Numbered from the stretch's first letter, positions 29,618 through 41,913 are shown. The stretch is DNA of 64,000 nucleotides from Aquabacterium sp. (GCF_016195855.1 NZ_JACPYU010000003.1:124001-188000); one strand, 5' to 3'. Notes: generated by a model not told the origin, from the letters alone. Program-made: numbers and translations.

Positions 29618-31303
29618 ATGCTGCTCGCGCATCGACCGGCCTGGACAGGTGTCTGGATGTGCGCAGCATCTCTGACATGCTGCCCTGCATCCCTGGCCGC
29701 CACGGCGTCGTGCCACACCCACACGGCTGTCGCAGGGGACACCCTGATTGGCCTGAGCCAACGCTACCTGGCCGAACCTCGGCGCTGGCAGGTGCTGGCG
29801 CGCGTCAACAAGGTTGACAACCCCCGGCGCATCCCGATCGGCCAGGCCTTGTGCATCCCGGTCGAGCGCATGAAAGCCACGCCGCAAGCCGGTGTGGTGC
29901 TGGAAGTGGTCGGCGAGGTCTCTCGTCGCAACCCGCCTGGTGCGGGCCCCAGCGCGGCCATGCAGCCCGTTCAAAAAGGCGACGCGGTCACCCAGGGCAT
30001 GACGCTGCGAACCAGCGCCAATGGCTATGTCACGGTGCAACTGGCCGATGGCTCCATCCTCAAGATTCAAGCTGACACGCAAGCGCGGCTGGACAACTCG
30101 GTGAAGTACGAAGAAGCCGGCTTTTTCGCCTCGACCTGGACGGTGCTGCGCGGGCGGGTTGAGTCCCTGGTCACGCACCTGACGGGCGGACAGCCCCGCT
30201 ACCAGATCAAGACACCGCAGGCCGTGCTGGGTGTGCGTGGCACCGAATTCCGGGTGGCCACGGATGAGCGGCTGACCTGGGGCGAGACCTTGGACGGCAC
30301 GGTGGCCGTGAGTGGTGCAGCAGGTGCTGCCGCGGGCACGGCCGGACGCACCACCCTCGTGGCAGCCGGCCACGGTGCCGTGACCAATGCGCAGGCCCAG
30401 GTTGGCAGCCCTCAGCCCTTGCCGGCTGCACCCGTGCTGTCCGGCCTGCCCAGCCTGTTTGAACGCCCGCTGCTGCGCCTGGACTTGCCTGATGTGCCCG
30501 GCGCCAACAGCTACCGCATTCAGATTGCCGACGACGCCGACTTCCGCCGCGTGCGCGCCGAAGCCACTTTGCCCCAACCTCATTTCCGCGTGAGTGACCT
30601 GCCCGATGGCCACTACCACCTGCGCGCACGCGTTGCCAATGCACAGGGGCTGGAAGGGCTGGATGGCACGTGGCCCTTGCAACTCAAGGCACGCCCTGAA
30701 CCGCCCATTCCCACTGCCCCCGCCAACCGCGCCAAGCTGCGCGCCCGCGAGGCCCAACTCAACTGGACGGCCCACCCGCAAGCACAGTCCTACCGCCTTC
30801 AAGTGGCACGCGATGCGGGCTTCACGCAATTGGTGGTGGACCAGCCCTCGCTGCCTGATCCCCAAGCCACCGTGCCCCTCCCCACCGGGGACTACCACTG
30901 GCGCATCGCCACGACAGCCGCAGGCCCTGACAAAGGCCCCTGGGGCGATGCCCAGTTGCTGCTGATGCGCGACCCGCCCGCGCAACCGCCCCCGCCGGTG
31001 ATCACACCAGACAGCCTGCAATTCCAGTTGCAGGCCGAGCCTGGCCAGCGCTTCGAGTTCCAGATGGCCACCGATGCCGGGTTCACTCAGATGCTGCACG
31101 CTGTGGCCTCGGACAAGCCGGACATCACCTTGCCCAAGCCGCAAGAAGGTGGGCGGCTGTATGTGCGCTACCGTGCTGTGGATGCCGATGGCTTCATCGG
31201 GCCCTACACCACCCCGCAGATGGTGCTGCTGCCCGCTTGCGTGCGCAGCTCGGACATGCAGTGCGTTCGAAGTGGCGAGCACTTCATCACCACCCAACCA
31301 TGA
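29618..31303 (+). CDS. Periplasmic LysM-FecR domain protein with FN3-like repeats
   Basis: 561 residues. Signal-like start (WTGVWMCAASLTCCPASLAA). A LysM domain follows at about 40-85 (VAGDTLIGLSQRYL, RIPIGQALCIP), then a FecR domain at about 120-235 (GDAVTQGMTLRTSANGYVTV, LADGSILKIQADTQA, TPQAVLGVRGTEFRVATDE). Two or three fibronectin-III-like modules with repeated SYR-LQ/IQ-AxDADF motifs complete it. LysM suggests peptidoglycan binding and FecR suggests signal relay in the periplasm. Its stop overlaps the start of the CHASE2 kinase (ATGA), implying one complex or pathway. ATG at 29618 chosen over TTG at 29612. Confidence 0.85.
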   Translation: MLLAHRPAWTGVWMCAASLTCCPASLAATASCHTHTAVAGDTLIGLSQRYLAEPRRWQVLARVNKVDNPRRIPIGQALCIPVERMKATPQAGVVLEVVGEVSRRNPPGAGPSAAMQPVQKGDAVTQGMTLRTSANGYVTVQLADGSILKIQADTQARLDNSVKYEEAGFFASTWTVLRGRVESLVTHLTGGQPRYQIKTPQAVLGVRGTEFRVATDERLTWGETLDGTVAVSGAAGAAAGTAGRTTLVAAGHGAVTNAQAQVGSPQPLPAAPVLSGLPSLFERPLLRLDLPDVPGANSYRIQIADDADFRRVRAEATLPQPHFRVSDLPDGHYHLRARVANAQGLEGLDGTWPLQLKARPEPPIPTAPANRAKLRAREAQLNWTAHPQAQSYRLQVARDAGFTQLVVDQPSLPDPQATVPLPTGDYHWRIATTAAGPDKGPWGDAQLLLMRDPPAQPPPPVITPDSLQFQLQAEPGQRFEFQMATDAGFTQMLHAVASDKPDITLPKPQEGGRLYVRYRAVDADGFIGPYTTPQMVLLPACVRSSDMQCVRSGEHFITTQP

Positions 31304-33651
31304 CGCCACCTGCCCTGCAGTCGGCCTCCAGCGGCATGCCCCCGGTTGACCGCCAAGGCCGAGAATGGTGGCTGGTGAGCCTGTGCCTGATGACCTTGAC
31401 CGCTGCTGCATGCTGGTGGCACTGGACCTGGCACCTGGACCAGGCCGTCTACGATGCGGCTCAAAGCACCTGGCAGCGTCAGGCCGCGCCAGACATCGTG
31501 ATCGTGGCCATTGATGACGCCAGCCTCCAGGCCATGGGGCGCTGGCCCTGGAAGCGGTCCATCCATGCCCGCGTCCTGCAGCAGATCCAGGCCGCAGACC
31601 CCAAGTCGGTGATGCTGGACCTGCTGCTCAGCGAGCCCGACGGCGAGCCGCAGCAAGATGCCCTGCTGTCAGACGCCATGCGCCAGATCGACAAGGTCAT
31701 CCTGCCCGTGAGCCATGCACTGGATGGTGCAGGACAAGGCCACGAACTGCGGCCCATCCCTATCTATCAAAGCGTGGCCCACCTGGCCCATGCAGACGCG
31801 GCCATCGATGTGGACGGCACCTTGCGCAGGGCCTACCTGTGGGCGGGCACCCGCGCCCATCGCTACCCCCACCCCGCGCTCGCCATGCTGCAGGCGGCAG
31901 GCGAGTGGCCAGAGAACATCCCTGCGCAAGCTGCACAGGACGACGGTGCGCTGGCTTCGTCCTACTGGCAGCGCCAGGGGCCCATGGCCATTCCCTTCCT
32001 CGGCCCACCTGGGCGCATCGCCCACGTGTCCTACGCGGCCGTGTTGCGCGGCGATGTGCCCGCCTCCACATTTCGCCATCGCCACGTCCTGATCGGTGTC
32101 ACAGCCAATGGTCTGGGAGAAACCTTCCAGACCCCGGTTTCGCAGTTTGGCGAGGGCATGTCGGGTGTCGAAGTCATCGCGCAATTTCTGGATGCCTTGC
32201 GGCAGGATCGGTTCATCCATGCCATTCCACCGGCGGCCAACGCGCTGCTGTCTGCCCTGCTGGTGCTGGGCCTGCTCTGGTCCTTCCGCCGCGCCACACC
32301 GCGCCAGGGCCTGATCAACAGTGCATGCCTGGCGATCGGGGCGGTCCTGGTGTCATGGGCGTTGATGCGCGCAGGGCTTTGGTGGCCACCTTTCGGCCTG
32401 GTACTGGGCGCCCTGCTGAGCTACCCGGTCTGGAGCTGGCGCAAGCTGGAAGCCACGGCCCACGAGCTGGAGCGCGAGTTGCAGGCCATGTCGGGTGACG
32501 CGGGCATGCCGGGCCCACGCGCGCCCTCATCAACACGGACGTCGCAAGGCGACTTCATGCGGCAACGCACAGGCGCCATCAGCCAGGCCAGTTCGCAGTT
32601 GCGCCAGACCAGGCAGCTGCTGGCGCACACCCTCTCGGCCTTGCCTGACGCGGTGTTTGTCGTGGATGCGTCGCATGTGATCACGCAGGCCAACCAGCAA
32701 GCCTGCTTGATGACCGGCTTCAGCCATGCGTCTGCCTTGCTGGGGCGCCCTTTGAGCGAGGTGCTGGCGCCCTTGATGCCCAATGAAGCCCCCACCTGGG
32801 AGATGCTGCTGGACAAAGCCAGCCACAGCCGCGCCCCCGTGACCTCGGCTGCAGCGCACCCACGGGGCAAACAGTATCTCGTGGCGGTGGTCAGCGCCGA
32901 TGACGGCATCCCGGACAGCGGCACCATCGTCTGTGCCACCGACGTGACCGCGCTGCAGGAGGCGGAGTTGCAACGGACTGAATTGCTAGGCTTCATTGCC
33001 CATGACATCCGGTCCCCTCAGGCCTCACTGATCTCGCTGGTGGAGCTGCACCGCATCGGCGGGCAGATGTCGCAGGAGGAAACGCTCAAGCATGTCGAGG
33101 CCATGGCCCGCCACACGCTGGACCTGTGCGAAGAGCTGCTGCAGGTGATGCGCGCCGAGACACGCCCCATTGCACCGGCGCCGGGTGACCTGATCCAGTT
33201 GGCGCAGGACTGCATCGACGAGATGCAACTGCAGGCGCGCACCAAGGACATGACACTGACAGGCAGCTGGCCACCCGGGCACATGCAGACGGCCACTTTT
33301 GATGACTACCTGCTGCACCGCGCCCTGATCAACTTGCTGAGCAATGCCATCAAGTTCAGCCCCAAGGGCGGGCAGGTCTCGGTCTCGGTAACGCGCGAGC
33401 CCGGGCACCATGTGATCGCCGTGCGCGATCAGGGGCCCGGCATTCCGGAGTCGGAACTGGGGCGCCTGTTCAAACGCTATGAACGCGTCGAGCAAGGGCG
33501 CCCGTCCAAGCTGGCGGCCGGCATCGGCCTGGGCCTGGTCTTCATCGACACCGTGGCCAGACGCCACGGCGGGCAGGTCAAGGTCATCAACAGCCCCGGC
33601 GAAGGGGCTTGTTTCGAGCTGTGGCTACCAACCGAGCTGGGGATGAACTGA
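31300..33651 (+). CDS. CHASE2-domain sensor histidine kinase
   Basis: 783 residues. N-terminal membrane helix (about 25-45), periplasmic CHASE2 domain (about 55-300; PDIVIVAIDDASLQAMGRWP, MLDLLLSEPD, GVTANGLGETFQTP). Three membrane helices (about 310-385), a PAS-like domain (LPDAVFVVDASHVITQANQQ), HisKA with His568 in FIAHDIRSPQ, and HATPase_c (NLLSNAIKFSPKGG, RDQGPGIPESELG, GIGLGLVFIDTVARRHGG). No receiver domain and no response regulator nearby, so the partner is elsewhere. It overlaps the LysM-FecR gene by four bases. The periplasmic signal is unknown. Confidence 0.9.
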   Translation: MTPPALQSASSGMPPVDRQGREWWLVSLCLMTLTAAACWWHWTWHLDQAVYDAAQSTWQRQAAPDIVIVAIDDASLQAMGRWPWKRSIHARVLQQIQAADPKSVMLDLLLSEPDGEPQQDALLSDAMRQIDKVILPVSHALDGAGQGHELRPIPIYQSVAHLAHADAAIDVDGTLRRAYLWAGTRAHRYPHPALAMLQAAGEWPENIPAQAAQDDGALASSYWQRQGPMAIPFLGPPGRIAHVSYAAVLRGDVPASTFRHRHVLIGVTANGLGETFQTPVSQFGEGMSGVEVIAQFLDALRQDRFIHAIPPAANALLSALLVLGLLWSFRRATPRQGLINSACLAIGAVLVSWALMRAGLWWPPFGLVLGALLSYPVWSWRKLEATAHELERELQAMSGDAGMPGPRAPSSTRTSQGDFMRQRTGAISQASSQLRQTRQLLAHTLSALPDAVFVVDASHVITQANQQACLMTGFSHASALLGRPLSEVLAPLMPNEAPTWEMLLDKASHSRAPVTSAAAHPRGKQYLVAVVSADDGIPDSGTIVCATDVTALQEAELQRTELLGFIAHDIRSPQASLISLVELHRIGGQMSQEETLKHVEAMARHTLDLCEELLQVMRAETRPIAPAPGDLIQLAQDCIDEMQLQARTKDMTLTGSWPPGHMQTATFDDYLLHRALINLLSNAIKFSPKGGQVSVSVTREPGHHVIAVRDQGPGIPESELGRLFKRYERVEQGRPSKLAAGIGLGLVFIDTVARRHGGQVKVINSPGEGACFELWLPTELGMN

Positions 33652-33663
33652 CCGAGGCCAGGC

Positions 33664-34248
33664 TCAGTGGGCCAGCACCATCTCCAGTTCGGCAAAGCTG
33701 CGCGAATGCAGGCCGGGCTCGATGGTCGTGTTCATCGCCATCTCCAGCCGGCTGGCAGAAAACAAACCACGCAGCACCATCTTGCCCAGCTTGTTCTGGG
33801 TCACCAGCAGGTAGCGCAGCCCATGTTCATGCATGGTTTCGGCCACGTCCCCCAGCCGGGCCGTGCGCACGGTGGCCAAGTCCACGGTATCCCATTGCGT
33901 GACCGGCACCATGACGTCGGCCACGGTCAACTCGCGATGCGGCACCCTGCCACTCGTCGCGCGCACCACTGGGCGCTCGCCCTGAAGGTCTTCGGCGGTG
34001 ACCATGCCGGCAAGCTCACCACCGGCACCCGACACGAACACCATGCGCACGCCAGCGCGCATCATCAGGTGCAGGGTTTCATCCAGCCCATCGTGCTCCA
34101 TGGCGATCACGCAGGCGCTGTGATGCAGGTCCGTCAAGAGGCTCAAAGCGGGGTCGTGGGGCAAGGCCATGCGCTGCACCTTGGGCAGCTCGGGCGCCGT
34201 GGTCATGGATGAGAGGGGCAGCGGCTTGAAACGAGAAGTCAAGGGCAT
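33664..34248 (-). CDS. Protein with paired CBS domains
   Basis: 194 residues. After an N-terminal tail of about 40 residues, two CBS motifs are seen: DETLHLMMRAGVRMVFVSGA with MVTAEDLQGERP, and TARLGDVAETMHEHGLRYLL with MVLRGLFSASRLEM. Between them is the usual VADVMVPVTQWDTVD. CBS pairs bind adenine nucleotides and often control partner enzymes or channels; no partner domain is fused here. Start fixed by AAGGAG six bases before the ATG. Convergent with the CHASE2 kinase gene (12-base gap). Confidence 0.8.
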   Translation of the reverse strand: MPLTSRFKPLPLSSMTTAPELPKVQRMALPHDPALSLLTDLHHSACVIAMEHDGLDETLHLMMRAGVRMVFVSGAGGELAGMVTAEDLQGERPVVRATSGRVPHRELTVADVMVPVTQWDTVDLATVRTARLGDVAETMHEHGLRYLLVTQNKLGKMVLRGLFSASRLEMAMNTTIEPGLHSRSFAELEMVLAH

Positions 34249-34416
34249 GTGGCACTCCTTTCGAAGTTGATCCTGCCCTCTGGCGGCCCGGCCGTTCAAT
34301 GACCTTGGCACGGAGGACGAGGCATTTCCCGCTCCACACATTACGCCTGTTCTCGACACGGAGACAGGGGCATCGCCAAACCCATGCAGCCGGGAGTGTG
34401 ATGCTTGTCACGCGGG

Positions 34417-34444
34417 CAAAAAGAAAGGCCGCATTTGCGGCCTT
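34417..34444 (-). terminator. Rho-independent terminator of the murA-his operon
   Basis: AAGGCCGC-(AAAT)-GCGGCCTT read on the minus strand, then TCTTTTTG. It lies about 35 bases after the hisF stop and ends the long minus-strand block. The remaining bases up to the CBS gene start hold no other recognisable signal. Confidence 0.85.
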
Positions 34445-34480
34445 GGTTGATGCGCACCAGTACGGGCGTCAGATGGCGCG

Positions 34481-35260
34481 TCAGAGGCGAACGGGAATGC
34501 CGCGTTGTGCCATCACCGCCTTGGCCTGCGCCACGGTGTACTCGCCATAGTGGAAGATGCTGGCGGCCAGCACGGCATCGGCCCCGCCCTGTTGCACGCC
34601 GTCCGCCAGGTGGTCCAGATTGCCCACGCCGCCCGATGCGATCACCGGCACGCCCACCGCGTCGCTCACGGCACGGGTCAACTCCAGATCGAAACCGGAC
34701 TTGGTGCCATCGCGGTCCATGCTGGTCAGCAGGATTTCGCCCGCGCCATGCTCGGCCATCTGCCGGGCCCAGGCCACGGCATCCAGGCCCATGTTCTTGC
34801 GGCCACCATGGCTGTAGACATCCCAGCCCGGCCCACGTGCGGCGAGGTCATCGCCCTGGCGGCGCTTGGCATCAATGGCCACCACGATGCACTGCGAGCC
34901 ATAGCGGTCGGAGGCCTCACGGATCACCGGCGGGTTGGCCAGTGCGGCCGAGTTGAAGCTGACCTTGTCGGCACCGGCATTGAGCAGGCGGCGCACATCG
35001 TCGACCGTGCGCACGCCACCACCCACCGTCAGCGGGATGAAGACCTGCGAAGCCACCGCTTCGATGATGTGCAGGATCATGTCGCGGCCGTCGCTGGTGG
35101 CCGTGATGTCCAGGAAGGTGAGTTCGTCGGCACCTTGCTCGTTGTAGCGCGCCGCGATCTCGACCGGGTCGCCTGCGTCACGCAACTCGACGAAGTTGAC
35201 GCCCTTGACGACCCGCCCGCCTGTCACGTCCAGGCAGGGAATGATGCGTTTGGCTAGCAC
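34481..35260 (-). CDS. hisF: Imidazole glycerol phosphate synthase cyclase subunit HisF
   Basis: 259 residues, TIM barrel. Start [20 protein letters not shown] carries the first catalytic Asp; [34 protein letters not shown], and [13 protein letters not shown] hold the phosphate-binding and second Asp sites. Uses ammonia from HisH to close the imidazole ring, histidine step five. Last gene of the minus-strand his block, 18 bases after hisA. Confidence 0.97.
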   Translation of the reverse strand: MLAKRIIPCLDVTGGRVVKGVNFVELRDAGDPVEIAARYNEQGADELTFLDITATSDGRDMILHIIEAVASQVFIPLTVGGGVRTVDDVRRLLNAGADKVSFNSAALANPPVIREASDRYGSQCIVVAIDAKRRQGDDLAARGPGWDVYSHGGRKNMGLDAVAWARQMAEHGAGEILLTSMDRDGTKSGFDLELTRAVSDAVGVPVIASGGVGNLDHLADGVQQGGADAVLAASIFHYGEYTVAQAKAVMAQRGIPVRL

Positions 35261-35278
35261 TTGAAGGCCCTTGTCCGA

Positions 35279-36025
35279 TCAGCCTTGACCGTTGAGTTCG
35301 TCGGCGCGCTTTTGGGCGGCTGCGAAGTCCAGGTCGCCGGTGTAGATGGCGCGACCGCAGATCACGCCTTCAACACCTTCGGGCTCGACAGCGCACAGTT
35401 CTTCGATATTCCGGATGTTGGACAGGCCGCCAGAGGCGATCACAGGCACCGTCAGGGCCTGGGCCAGCTTGACGGTGGCATCGATGTTGATGCCCGACAG
35501 CATGCCATCACGGCCGATGTCCGTGTAGATCACGCCCTCAACGCCGTAGTCCTCGAACTTCTTGGCCAGGTCCACCACTTCGTGGCCGGAGAGCTTGCTC
35601 CAGCCGTCGGTGGCCACCTTGCCGTCCTTGGCGTCCAGGCCGACGATGATGTGCCCGCCAAAAGCCACGCAGGCATCCTTCAGGAAGCCGGGGTTCTTGA
35701 CCGCGGCCGTGCCGATGATGACGTAGCTCAGGCCGTCGTCGAGGTAGCGCTCGATGGTGTCGAGGTCGCGGATACCGCCACCCAGTTGCACCGGGATCTC
35801 GTCACCCACTTCTTTGATGATGGCCTTGATGGCCGCCTCATTGACGGGTTTGCCGGCAAAGGCACCGTTGAGGTCCACCAGGTGCAGGCGCCGGGCGCCC
35901 GCGTCCAGCCAGCGCCGGGCCATTGCGGCCGGGTCCTCGCCAAACGTGGTGGAGTCATTCATATCGCCTTGTTTGAGGCGAACGCATTTGCCGTCTTTCA
36001 GGTCAATCGCAGGGATCAGCAGCAT
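35279..36025 (-). CDS. hisA: ProFAR isomerase HisA
   Basis: 248 residues, TIM barrel paralogue of HisF. Start [20 protein letters not shown] holds the catalytic Asp of AIDL; later [30 protein letters not shown] and [13 protein letters not shown] with the second Asp. Isomerises ProFAR (Amadori rearrangement), histidine step four. Start set at the ATG at 36025, where homology begins; the frame is open about 35 codons upstream without homology. Follows hisH by about 50 bases. Confidence 0.97.
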   Translation of the reverse strand: MLLIPAIDLKDGKCVRLKQGDMNDSTTFGEDPAAMARRWLDAGARRLHLVDLNGAFAGKPVNEAAIKAIIKEVGDEIPVQLGGGIRDLDTIERYLDDGLSYVIIGTAAVKNPGFLKDACVAFGGHIIVGLDAKDGKVATDGWSKLSGHEVVDLAKKFEDYGVEGVIYTDIGRDGMLSGINIDATVKLAQALTVPVIASGGLSNIRNIEELCAVEPEGVEGVICGRAIYTGDLDFAAAQKRADELNGQG

Positions 36026-36077
36026 GGCTGTGGTGCGGGTGGGTGGAGAAATCGTCGGGACTCTGGGAGCGCTTGGG

Positions 36078-36767
36078 TCAAGGCTTCCAGAGCAGGAAAT
36101 TGCGGTACAGGGCCAGCCCGTGCTCAGCACTCTTCTCGGGGTGGAACTGGGTAGCGAAAATGTTATCCCGGGCTACAGCGCAGGTAAAGCGGACACCGTA
36201 TTCGGTTTCGCCGGCGCTGTGTTGGGGATTGTCCACAACCGCATGGTAGCTGTGGACGAAGTAAAAGTAACTGTCGTCGGGAATACCGGCCCACACGGGG
36301 TGCGGCTGACCGCCCCACGTGCCTTCGTGGCGGGACTGGTGGACGCGGTTCCAGCCCATCTGAGGCACCTTGTAGCGGCTGCCATCGGGCTGCTTCATGC
36401 CGTCCAGGCGGAACTTGATCACCTTGCCGGGGATGAGGCCCAGGCCGGGGGTGTCCTGCTCTTCGGAGTGGTCCAGCAGCATCTGCATGCCCACGCACAC
36501 GCCCATCAAGGGCTTGTTGGCGGCGGCATGCAGCACAGCGCCCAGCAGGTGGCCCCCATGGGCTTCACGCAGCTCACGCATGCAGTCACGCATGGCACCC
36601 TGGCCTGGCAGCACCACGCGCTCGGCGGCGTTCACCACGTCGGGGTCGTTGGTCACCACGACCTGCAGGTTCAGATCCTTGGCCGCGTGCTCAACCGCCT
36701 GCGAGACGGAGCGCAGGTTGCCCATGCCGTAATCAATCACGGCCACTGTCGATGTCGTCTGGCTCAT
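36078..36767 (-). CDS. hisH: Imidazole glycerol phosphate synthase glutaminase subunit HisH
   Basis: 229 residues, class I glutamine amidotransferase. Catalytic Cys in [15 protein letters not shown], oxyanion region [14 protein letters not shown], and the His-Glu pair in [13 protein letters not shown]. Supplies ammonia to HisF. The family often has a slightly shorter chain (about 200). The start [20 protein letters not shown] fits the family. 44 bases after hisB. Confidence 0.97.
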   Translation of the reverse strand: MSQTTSTVAVIDYGMGNLRSVSQAVEHAAKDLNLQVVVTNDPDVVNAAERVVLPGQGAMRDCMRELREAHGGHLLGAVLHAAANKPLMGVCVGMQMLLDHSEEQDTPGLGLIPGKVIKFRLDGMKQPDGSRYKVPQMGWNRVHQSRHEGTWGGQPHPVWAGIPDDSYFYFVHSYHAVVDNPQHSAGETEYGVRFTCAVARDNIFATQFHPEKSAEHGLALYRNFLLWKP

Positions 36768-36811
36768 GGAGTCAAAGGGAAAGCATCACAGGGAGATCAA
36801 AACGGCGGGGC

Positions 36812-37435
36812 TCACAGCGAGCCCTTGGTCGACGGGATCACGCCAGCCATGCGGGGGTCGCGCTCCAGCGCGGCACGCAACGCACGGGCAAAGGCCTTGA
36901 ACACGGTTTCACACTGATGGTGCGCGTTGACGCCCTTCAGGTTGTCGATGTGCACGGTGACACCTGCGTGGTTGACAAAGCCCTGGAAGAACTCGTAGGT
37001 CAACTGGGTGTCAAAGCCGCCAATGCTGCCGGCCGTGAAGGGGATGTCGATGTGCAGGCCGGGACGGCCGGAGAAGTCGATCACGACGCGTGACAAGGCC
37101 TCGTCCAGGGGGACATAGGCGTGGCCGTAGCGGCGGATGCCCTTCTTGTCGCCCACGGCCTTGGCAAAGGCCTGGCCCAGGGTGATGCCGACGTCTTCCA
37201 CCGTGTGGTGGCCGTCGATGTGCAGGTCGCCCACGGCGTGGATGTCCAGATCGACCAGGCCATGGCGCGCGATCTGGTCGAGCATGTGGTCGAAGAAACC
37301 GATGCCGGTGTGCAGCTTGGCCGCACCGGTGCCGTCCAGGTTGACGCGGACGGTGATCTGGGTTTCGGCGGTATTGCGGGTGACCTCGGCCACGCGATCG
37401 GCGCCAGCTTGGGCCACCATGTCAGGAGCGTTCAT
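36812..37435 (-). CDS. hisB: Imidazoleglycerol-phosphate dehydratase HisB
   Basis: 207 residues, monofunctional IGPD without the phosphatase domain found in enteric HisB. Metal-binding motifs [11 protein letters not shown] and [17 protein letters not shown], plus [16 protein letters not shown]. Dehydrates IGP to imidazole acetol phosphate with manganese. A histidinol phosphatase must be encoded elsewhere. Overlaps hisC by four bases (ATGA). Confidence 0.97.
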   Translation of the reverse strand: MNAPDMVAQAGADRVAEVTRNTAETQITVRVNLDGTGAAKLHTGIGFFDHMLDQIARHGLVDLDIHAVGDLHIDGHHTVEDVGITLGQAFAKAVGDKKGIRRYGHAYVPLDEALSRVVIDFSGRPGLHIDIPFTAGSIGGFDTQLTYEFFQGFVNHAGVTVHIDNLKGVNAHHQCETVFKAFARALRAALERDPRMAGVIPSTKGSL

Positions 37436-38553
37436 GCAGGGTTGGAAATCAGGGGTTCGCGCAGGATTTCGGTCAATGCCGCGATGAGGGCGTCATTTTC
37501 CGAGGGAAGACCTACGGTCAGGCGGATACAGTTTGCCAGCAAACGGTGCAGGCCCGCCACATTTTTGATCAGGATGCCCCTAGCTTTAAGGGCGTTGAAG
37601 GCCGCGGCGGCGTCGTTCACGCGCACCAGGATCATGTTGGCCTGGCTGGGGTAGGCCTTGGCGCCGGGCATGGCGGCCAGGGCGGCCAGCAGGCGCTGGC
37701 GCTCGGACTTGATGGTCTCGGCCTGGCGGGCGAACTCACTGGCGTGCTCGATGGCAAACAGGGCCGCCTCGACGTTGAGCACGCTGATGTTGTAGGGCGG
37801 GCGCACCTTTTCGACCTGCTCGATCAGGTCCTTGCGGCCCATCATGTAGCCCAGGCGAACACCGGCCAGGCCGAATTTGGACAGGGTGCGCATCAGCAGC
37901 ACATGCGGGTGCTTGGCCAGGCGATCCAGGTAACTCTTGCTGGCGAAGGGCTGGTAGGCCTCGTCGATGATGACCAGGCCAGGATGACCCACTGCGGCGT
38001 TCTCCCCCACCGCCTCCACGATCTGCTCGATGACGGCGTCGTCCCAGAGATTGGCCGTGGGGTTGTTGGGGTAGGCGATGTAGGTCAGCGCGGGCTTGTG
38101 CTCGCGGATGGCGGCCAGCATGGCGAGGCCATCCAGCTCGAAATCGGGCGTCAGGGGCACGCCCACAAACGTCATGCCGCTTTGCTTGGCAAAGGCCTCG
38201 TACATGACGAAGCCCGGCAGCGGCGCCAGGGCCACGGCACCCGGCTGAGCGCACGCCACGGACAGCAGCGAGATCAGCTCATCCGAGCCATTGCCCAGCA
38301 CCAGGCCGCAGTCGGCAGGCACGTGGGCGTAGGCGCGCAAGGCGGCATGCAGGTCATTGACGCGCACGCCGGGGTAGCGGTTCAGGGCCACTTTGCCCAG
38401 GCGCTCGCCCAGTTCAGCCTGCAGCGCGGGCAGCAGCGTGAAGGGGTTTTCCATCGCGTCGAGCTTGATGTAGCCGGCGGCGTCTTGCACCACGTAGGCG
38501 TGCATGGCGCGGACATCAGGACGGAAGACGTCGAGCAGACTCATGTCGTTCAT
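37432..38553 (-). CDS. hisC: Histidinol-phosphate aminotransferase HisC
   Basis: 373 residues, fold-type I PLP enzyme. Motifs: [42 protein letters not shown], and the PLP lysine in [18 protein letters not shown]. Converts imidazole acetol phosphate to histidinol phosphate using glutamate. Overlaps hisD by four bases and hisB by four, so translation of the three is tightly coupled. Confidence 0.97.
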   Translation of the reverse strand: MNDMSLLDVFRPDVRAMHAYVVQDAAGYIKLDAMENPFTLLPALQAELGERLGKVALNRYPGVRVNDLHAALRAYAHVPADCGLVLGNGSDELISLLSVACAQPGAVALAPLPGFVMYEAFAKQSGMTFVGVPLTPDFELDGLAMLAAIREHKPALTYIAYPNNPTANLWDDAVIEQIVEAVGENAAVGHPGLVIIDEAYQPFASKSYLDRLAKHPHVLLMRTLSKFGLAGVRLGYMMGRKDLIEQVEKVRPPYNISVLNVEAALFAIEHASEFARQAETIKSERQRLLAALAAMPGAKAYPSQANMILVRVNDAAAAFNALKARGILIKNVAGLHRLLANCIRLTVGLPSENDALIAALTEILREPLISNPA

Positions 38554-39863
38554 TTCTTCAGGCGGAATTCCGCGGCCTGGGCGTGCGCCTGCAGGCCTTC
38601 ACCGTAAGCCAGCACCGCGGCGGTCTTGCCCAGCACCTGGGCACCGGCCTCGCTGACCTCAATCAGGCTGGAGCGCTTCTGGAAGTCATACACACCCAGC
38701 GGCGACGAGAAACGCGCAGTGCCCGAGGTGGGCAGCACGTGGTTGGGGCCGGCGCAGTAGTCGCCCAACGACTCGGAGGTGTAGGCACCCAGGAAGATGG
38801 CGCCGGCGTGCTTGAGCAGCGGCTCCCACTTGTGCGGGTCGTTGGAGGACACCTCCAGGTGCTCGGGCGCGATGCGGTTGGAGATTTCGCAGGCCTCTTC
38901 CATGCTGCGGGTGTGGATCAGGGCGCCACGCCCTTCCAGCGAGGCGCGGATGATGTCGGCGCGCGGCATGGTGGGCAGCAGGCGGTCGATCTCGGCTTGC
39001 ACCTTGGCGATGTAGGCAGCGTCCGGGCACAGCAGGATGCTTTGGGCCAGTTCGTCGTGCTCGGCCTGGCTGAACAGGTCCATGGCGACCCAGTCGGGCG
39101 GTGTGGAGCCATCGGCCAGCACGAGGATCTCGCTGGGGCCGGCGATCATGTCGATGCCGACCTGGCCGAACACGTGCTTCTTGGCGCTGGCCACATAGGC
39201 GTTGCCCGGGCCGGTGATCTTGTCGACCTTGGGCACGGTGGCGGTGCCGTAAGCCAGGGCGGCCACGGCCTGTGCGCCGCCGATGGTGAAGGCGCGCGAC
39301 ACGCCGGCCACATAGGCGGCGGCCAGCACCAGCGGGTTCTTCTCGCCCTTGGGGGTGGGCACGACCATGATGATCTCTTGCACACCGGCCACATGGGCAG
39401 GGATGGCGTTCATCAGCACAGACGAGGGATACGCGGCCTTGCCACCGGGCACATAGATGCCCACGCGGTCCAGCGGCGTGACCTTCTGGCCCAGCAAGGT
39501 GCCGTCTTCATCGCGGTATTGCCAGCTGAGGCCGCAGGCTTCTTTCTGGCGCTCGTGGTAGCTGCGCACGCGCTTGGCGGCGCTTTCCAGGGCCTCGCGC
39601 TGCACGGCTGGCAGGCTGTCAAACGCGGACTTCAACTCGGCCTGCCCCAGTTCCAGCGCAGCCATGCTGTCCACCTGCAGGTGGTCGAATCGGCCGGTGT
39701 ACTCCAGCACGGCGGCGTCACCACGCAGGCGCACATCAGCCAGGATCGCGCCCACGCGGTCTTCGATGGCCGTGTCGGTCTCGGCCGACCAATGCAGCAC
39801 CTTCTGGAAGGTGGCATCGAAATCGGGCTGGGAGGTGGCGAGGTGGCGGATCTGGACGGTCAT
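38550..39863 (-). CDS. hisD: Histidinol dehydrogenase HisD
   Basis: 437 residues. Zinc and catalytic motifs: [67 protein letters not shown], and the late catalytic [10 protein letters not shown] and [14 protein letters not shown]. Oxidises histidinol to histidine in two NAD-dependent steps. ATG at 39863 chosen; a TTG two codons earlier lacks an RBS. About 87 bases after hisG. Confidence 0.97.
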   Translation of the reverse strand: MTVQIRHLATSQPDFDATFQKVLHWSAETDTAIEDRVGAILADVRLRGDAAVLEYTGRFDHLQVDSMAALELGQAELKSAFDSLPAVQREALESAAKRVRSYHERQKEACGLSWQYRDEDGTLLGQKVTPLDRVGIYVPGGKAAYPSSVLMNAIPAHVAGVQEIIMVVPTPKGEKNPLVLAAAYVAGVSRAFTIGGAQAVAALAYGTATVPKVDKITGPGNAYVASAKKHVFGQVGIDMIAGPSEILVLADGSTPPDWVAMDLFSQAEHDELAQSILLCPDAAYIAKVQAEIDRLLPTMPRADIIRASLEGRGALIHTRSMEEACEISNRIAPEHLEVSSNDPHKWEPLLKHAGAIFLGAYTSESLGDYCAGPNHVLPTSGTARFSSPLGVYDFQKRSSLIEVSEAGAQVLGKTAAVLAYGEGLQAHAQAAEFRLKK

Positions 39864-39950
39864 GAGCAAGAGGATCTCAGAAATCTGACTGGTGCGGGAC
39901 GTGGACGCGATGGCTTGTGGCTACCGGCGTCATAGCCCCTGGCACACGCT

Positions 39951-40603
39951 TCACTTCTTCGGGATGGCGGACTCGAAAGCCTGGATCAGGGCGCGGATGG
40001 GTTCGCGGTTGAGCTTGAGCGAGGCCTGGTTGACGACCAGGCGCGAGCTGATGTTCATGATCTGCTCGACCTCGACCAGGTGGTTGGCCTTGAGCGTGTT
40101 GCCGGTGGACACCAGGTCCACGATGGCGTCAGCGAGGCCAGTCAAGGGCGCCAGCTCCATCGAGCCGTACAGCTTGATCAGGTCCACGTGCACGCCCTTG
40201 TTGGCAAAGTGATCGCGGGCAATGGTGGTGTACTTGGTGGCCACGCGGATGCGCGAGCCCTGCTTGACGGCGGCGGCGTAGTCGAAGTCAGCGCGCACGG
40301 CCACGCTCATGCGGCACTTGGCGATGTTCAGGTCCAGCGGCTGGTACAGGCCATCGTTGTCACCGTTGACACCGGCGTGCTCGATCAGGATGTCCTTGCC
40401 GGCCACGCCGATGTCGGCGCCACCGTATTGCACATAGGTGGGCACGTCCGAGGCGCGCACCAGCACCACGCGCACATCGGGGCGTGTGGTGGGCAAGATG
40501 AGCTTGCGGGACTTTTCAGGGTCTTCGGTCACCTCGATGCCGGCTGCGGCCAGCAGGGGCAAGGTTTCTTCAAAGATGCGGCCTTTGGAAAGGGCGAGGG
40601 TGA

Positions 40604-40607
<4 letters not shown>
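39951..40607 (-). CDS. hisG: ATP phosphoribosyltransferase catalytic subunit, short form HisG
   Basis: 218 residues: [40 protein letters not shown], and the PRPP loop [17 protein letters not shown]. It ends without the roughly 80-residue regulatory domain of long HisG. Short HisG works in a hetero-octamer with HisZ, which is not in this window. First histidine step and normal feedback point. Overlaps murA by four bases, so it is probably transcribed with it. Confidence 0.96.
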
Positions 40608-41899
<1,292 letters not shown>

Positions 41900-41913
41900 G
41901 GGAAAACACAAAG

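Noticed and set aside
29063..31411. 782-codon open frame on the minus strand
   Set aside because: Antisense to the LysM-FecR and Nif3 genes, whose protein motifs are clear. His/Gln/Gly-rich translation is typical of the reverse frame of high-GC coding DNA.
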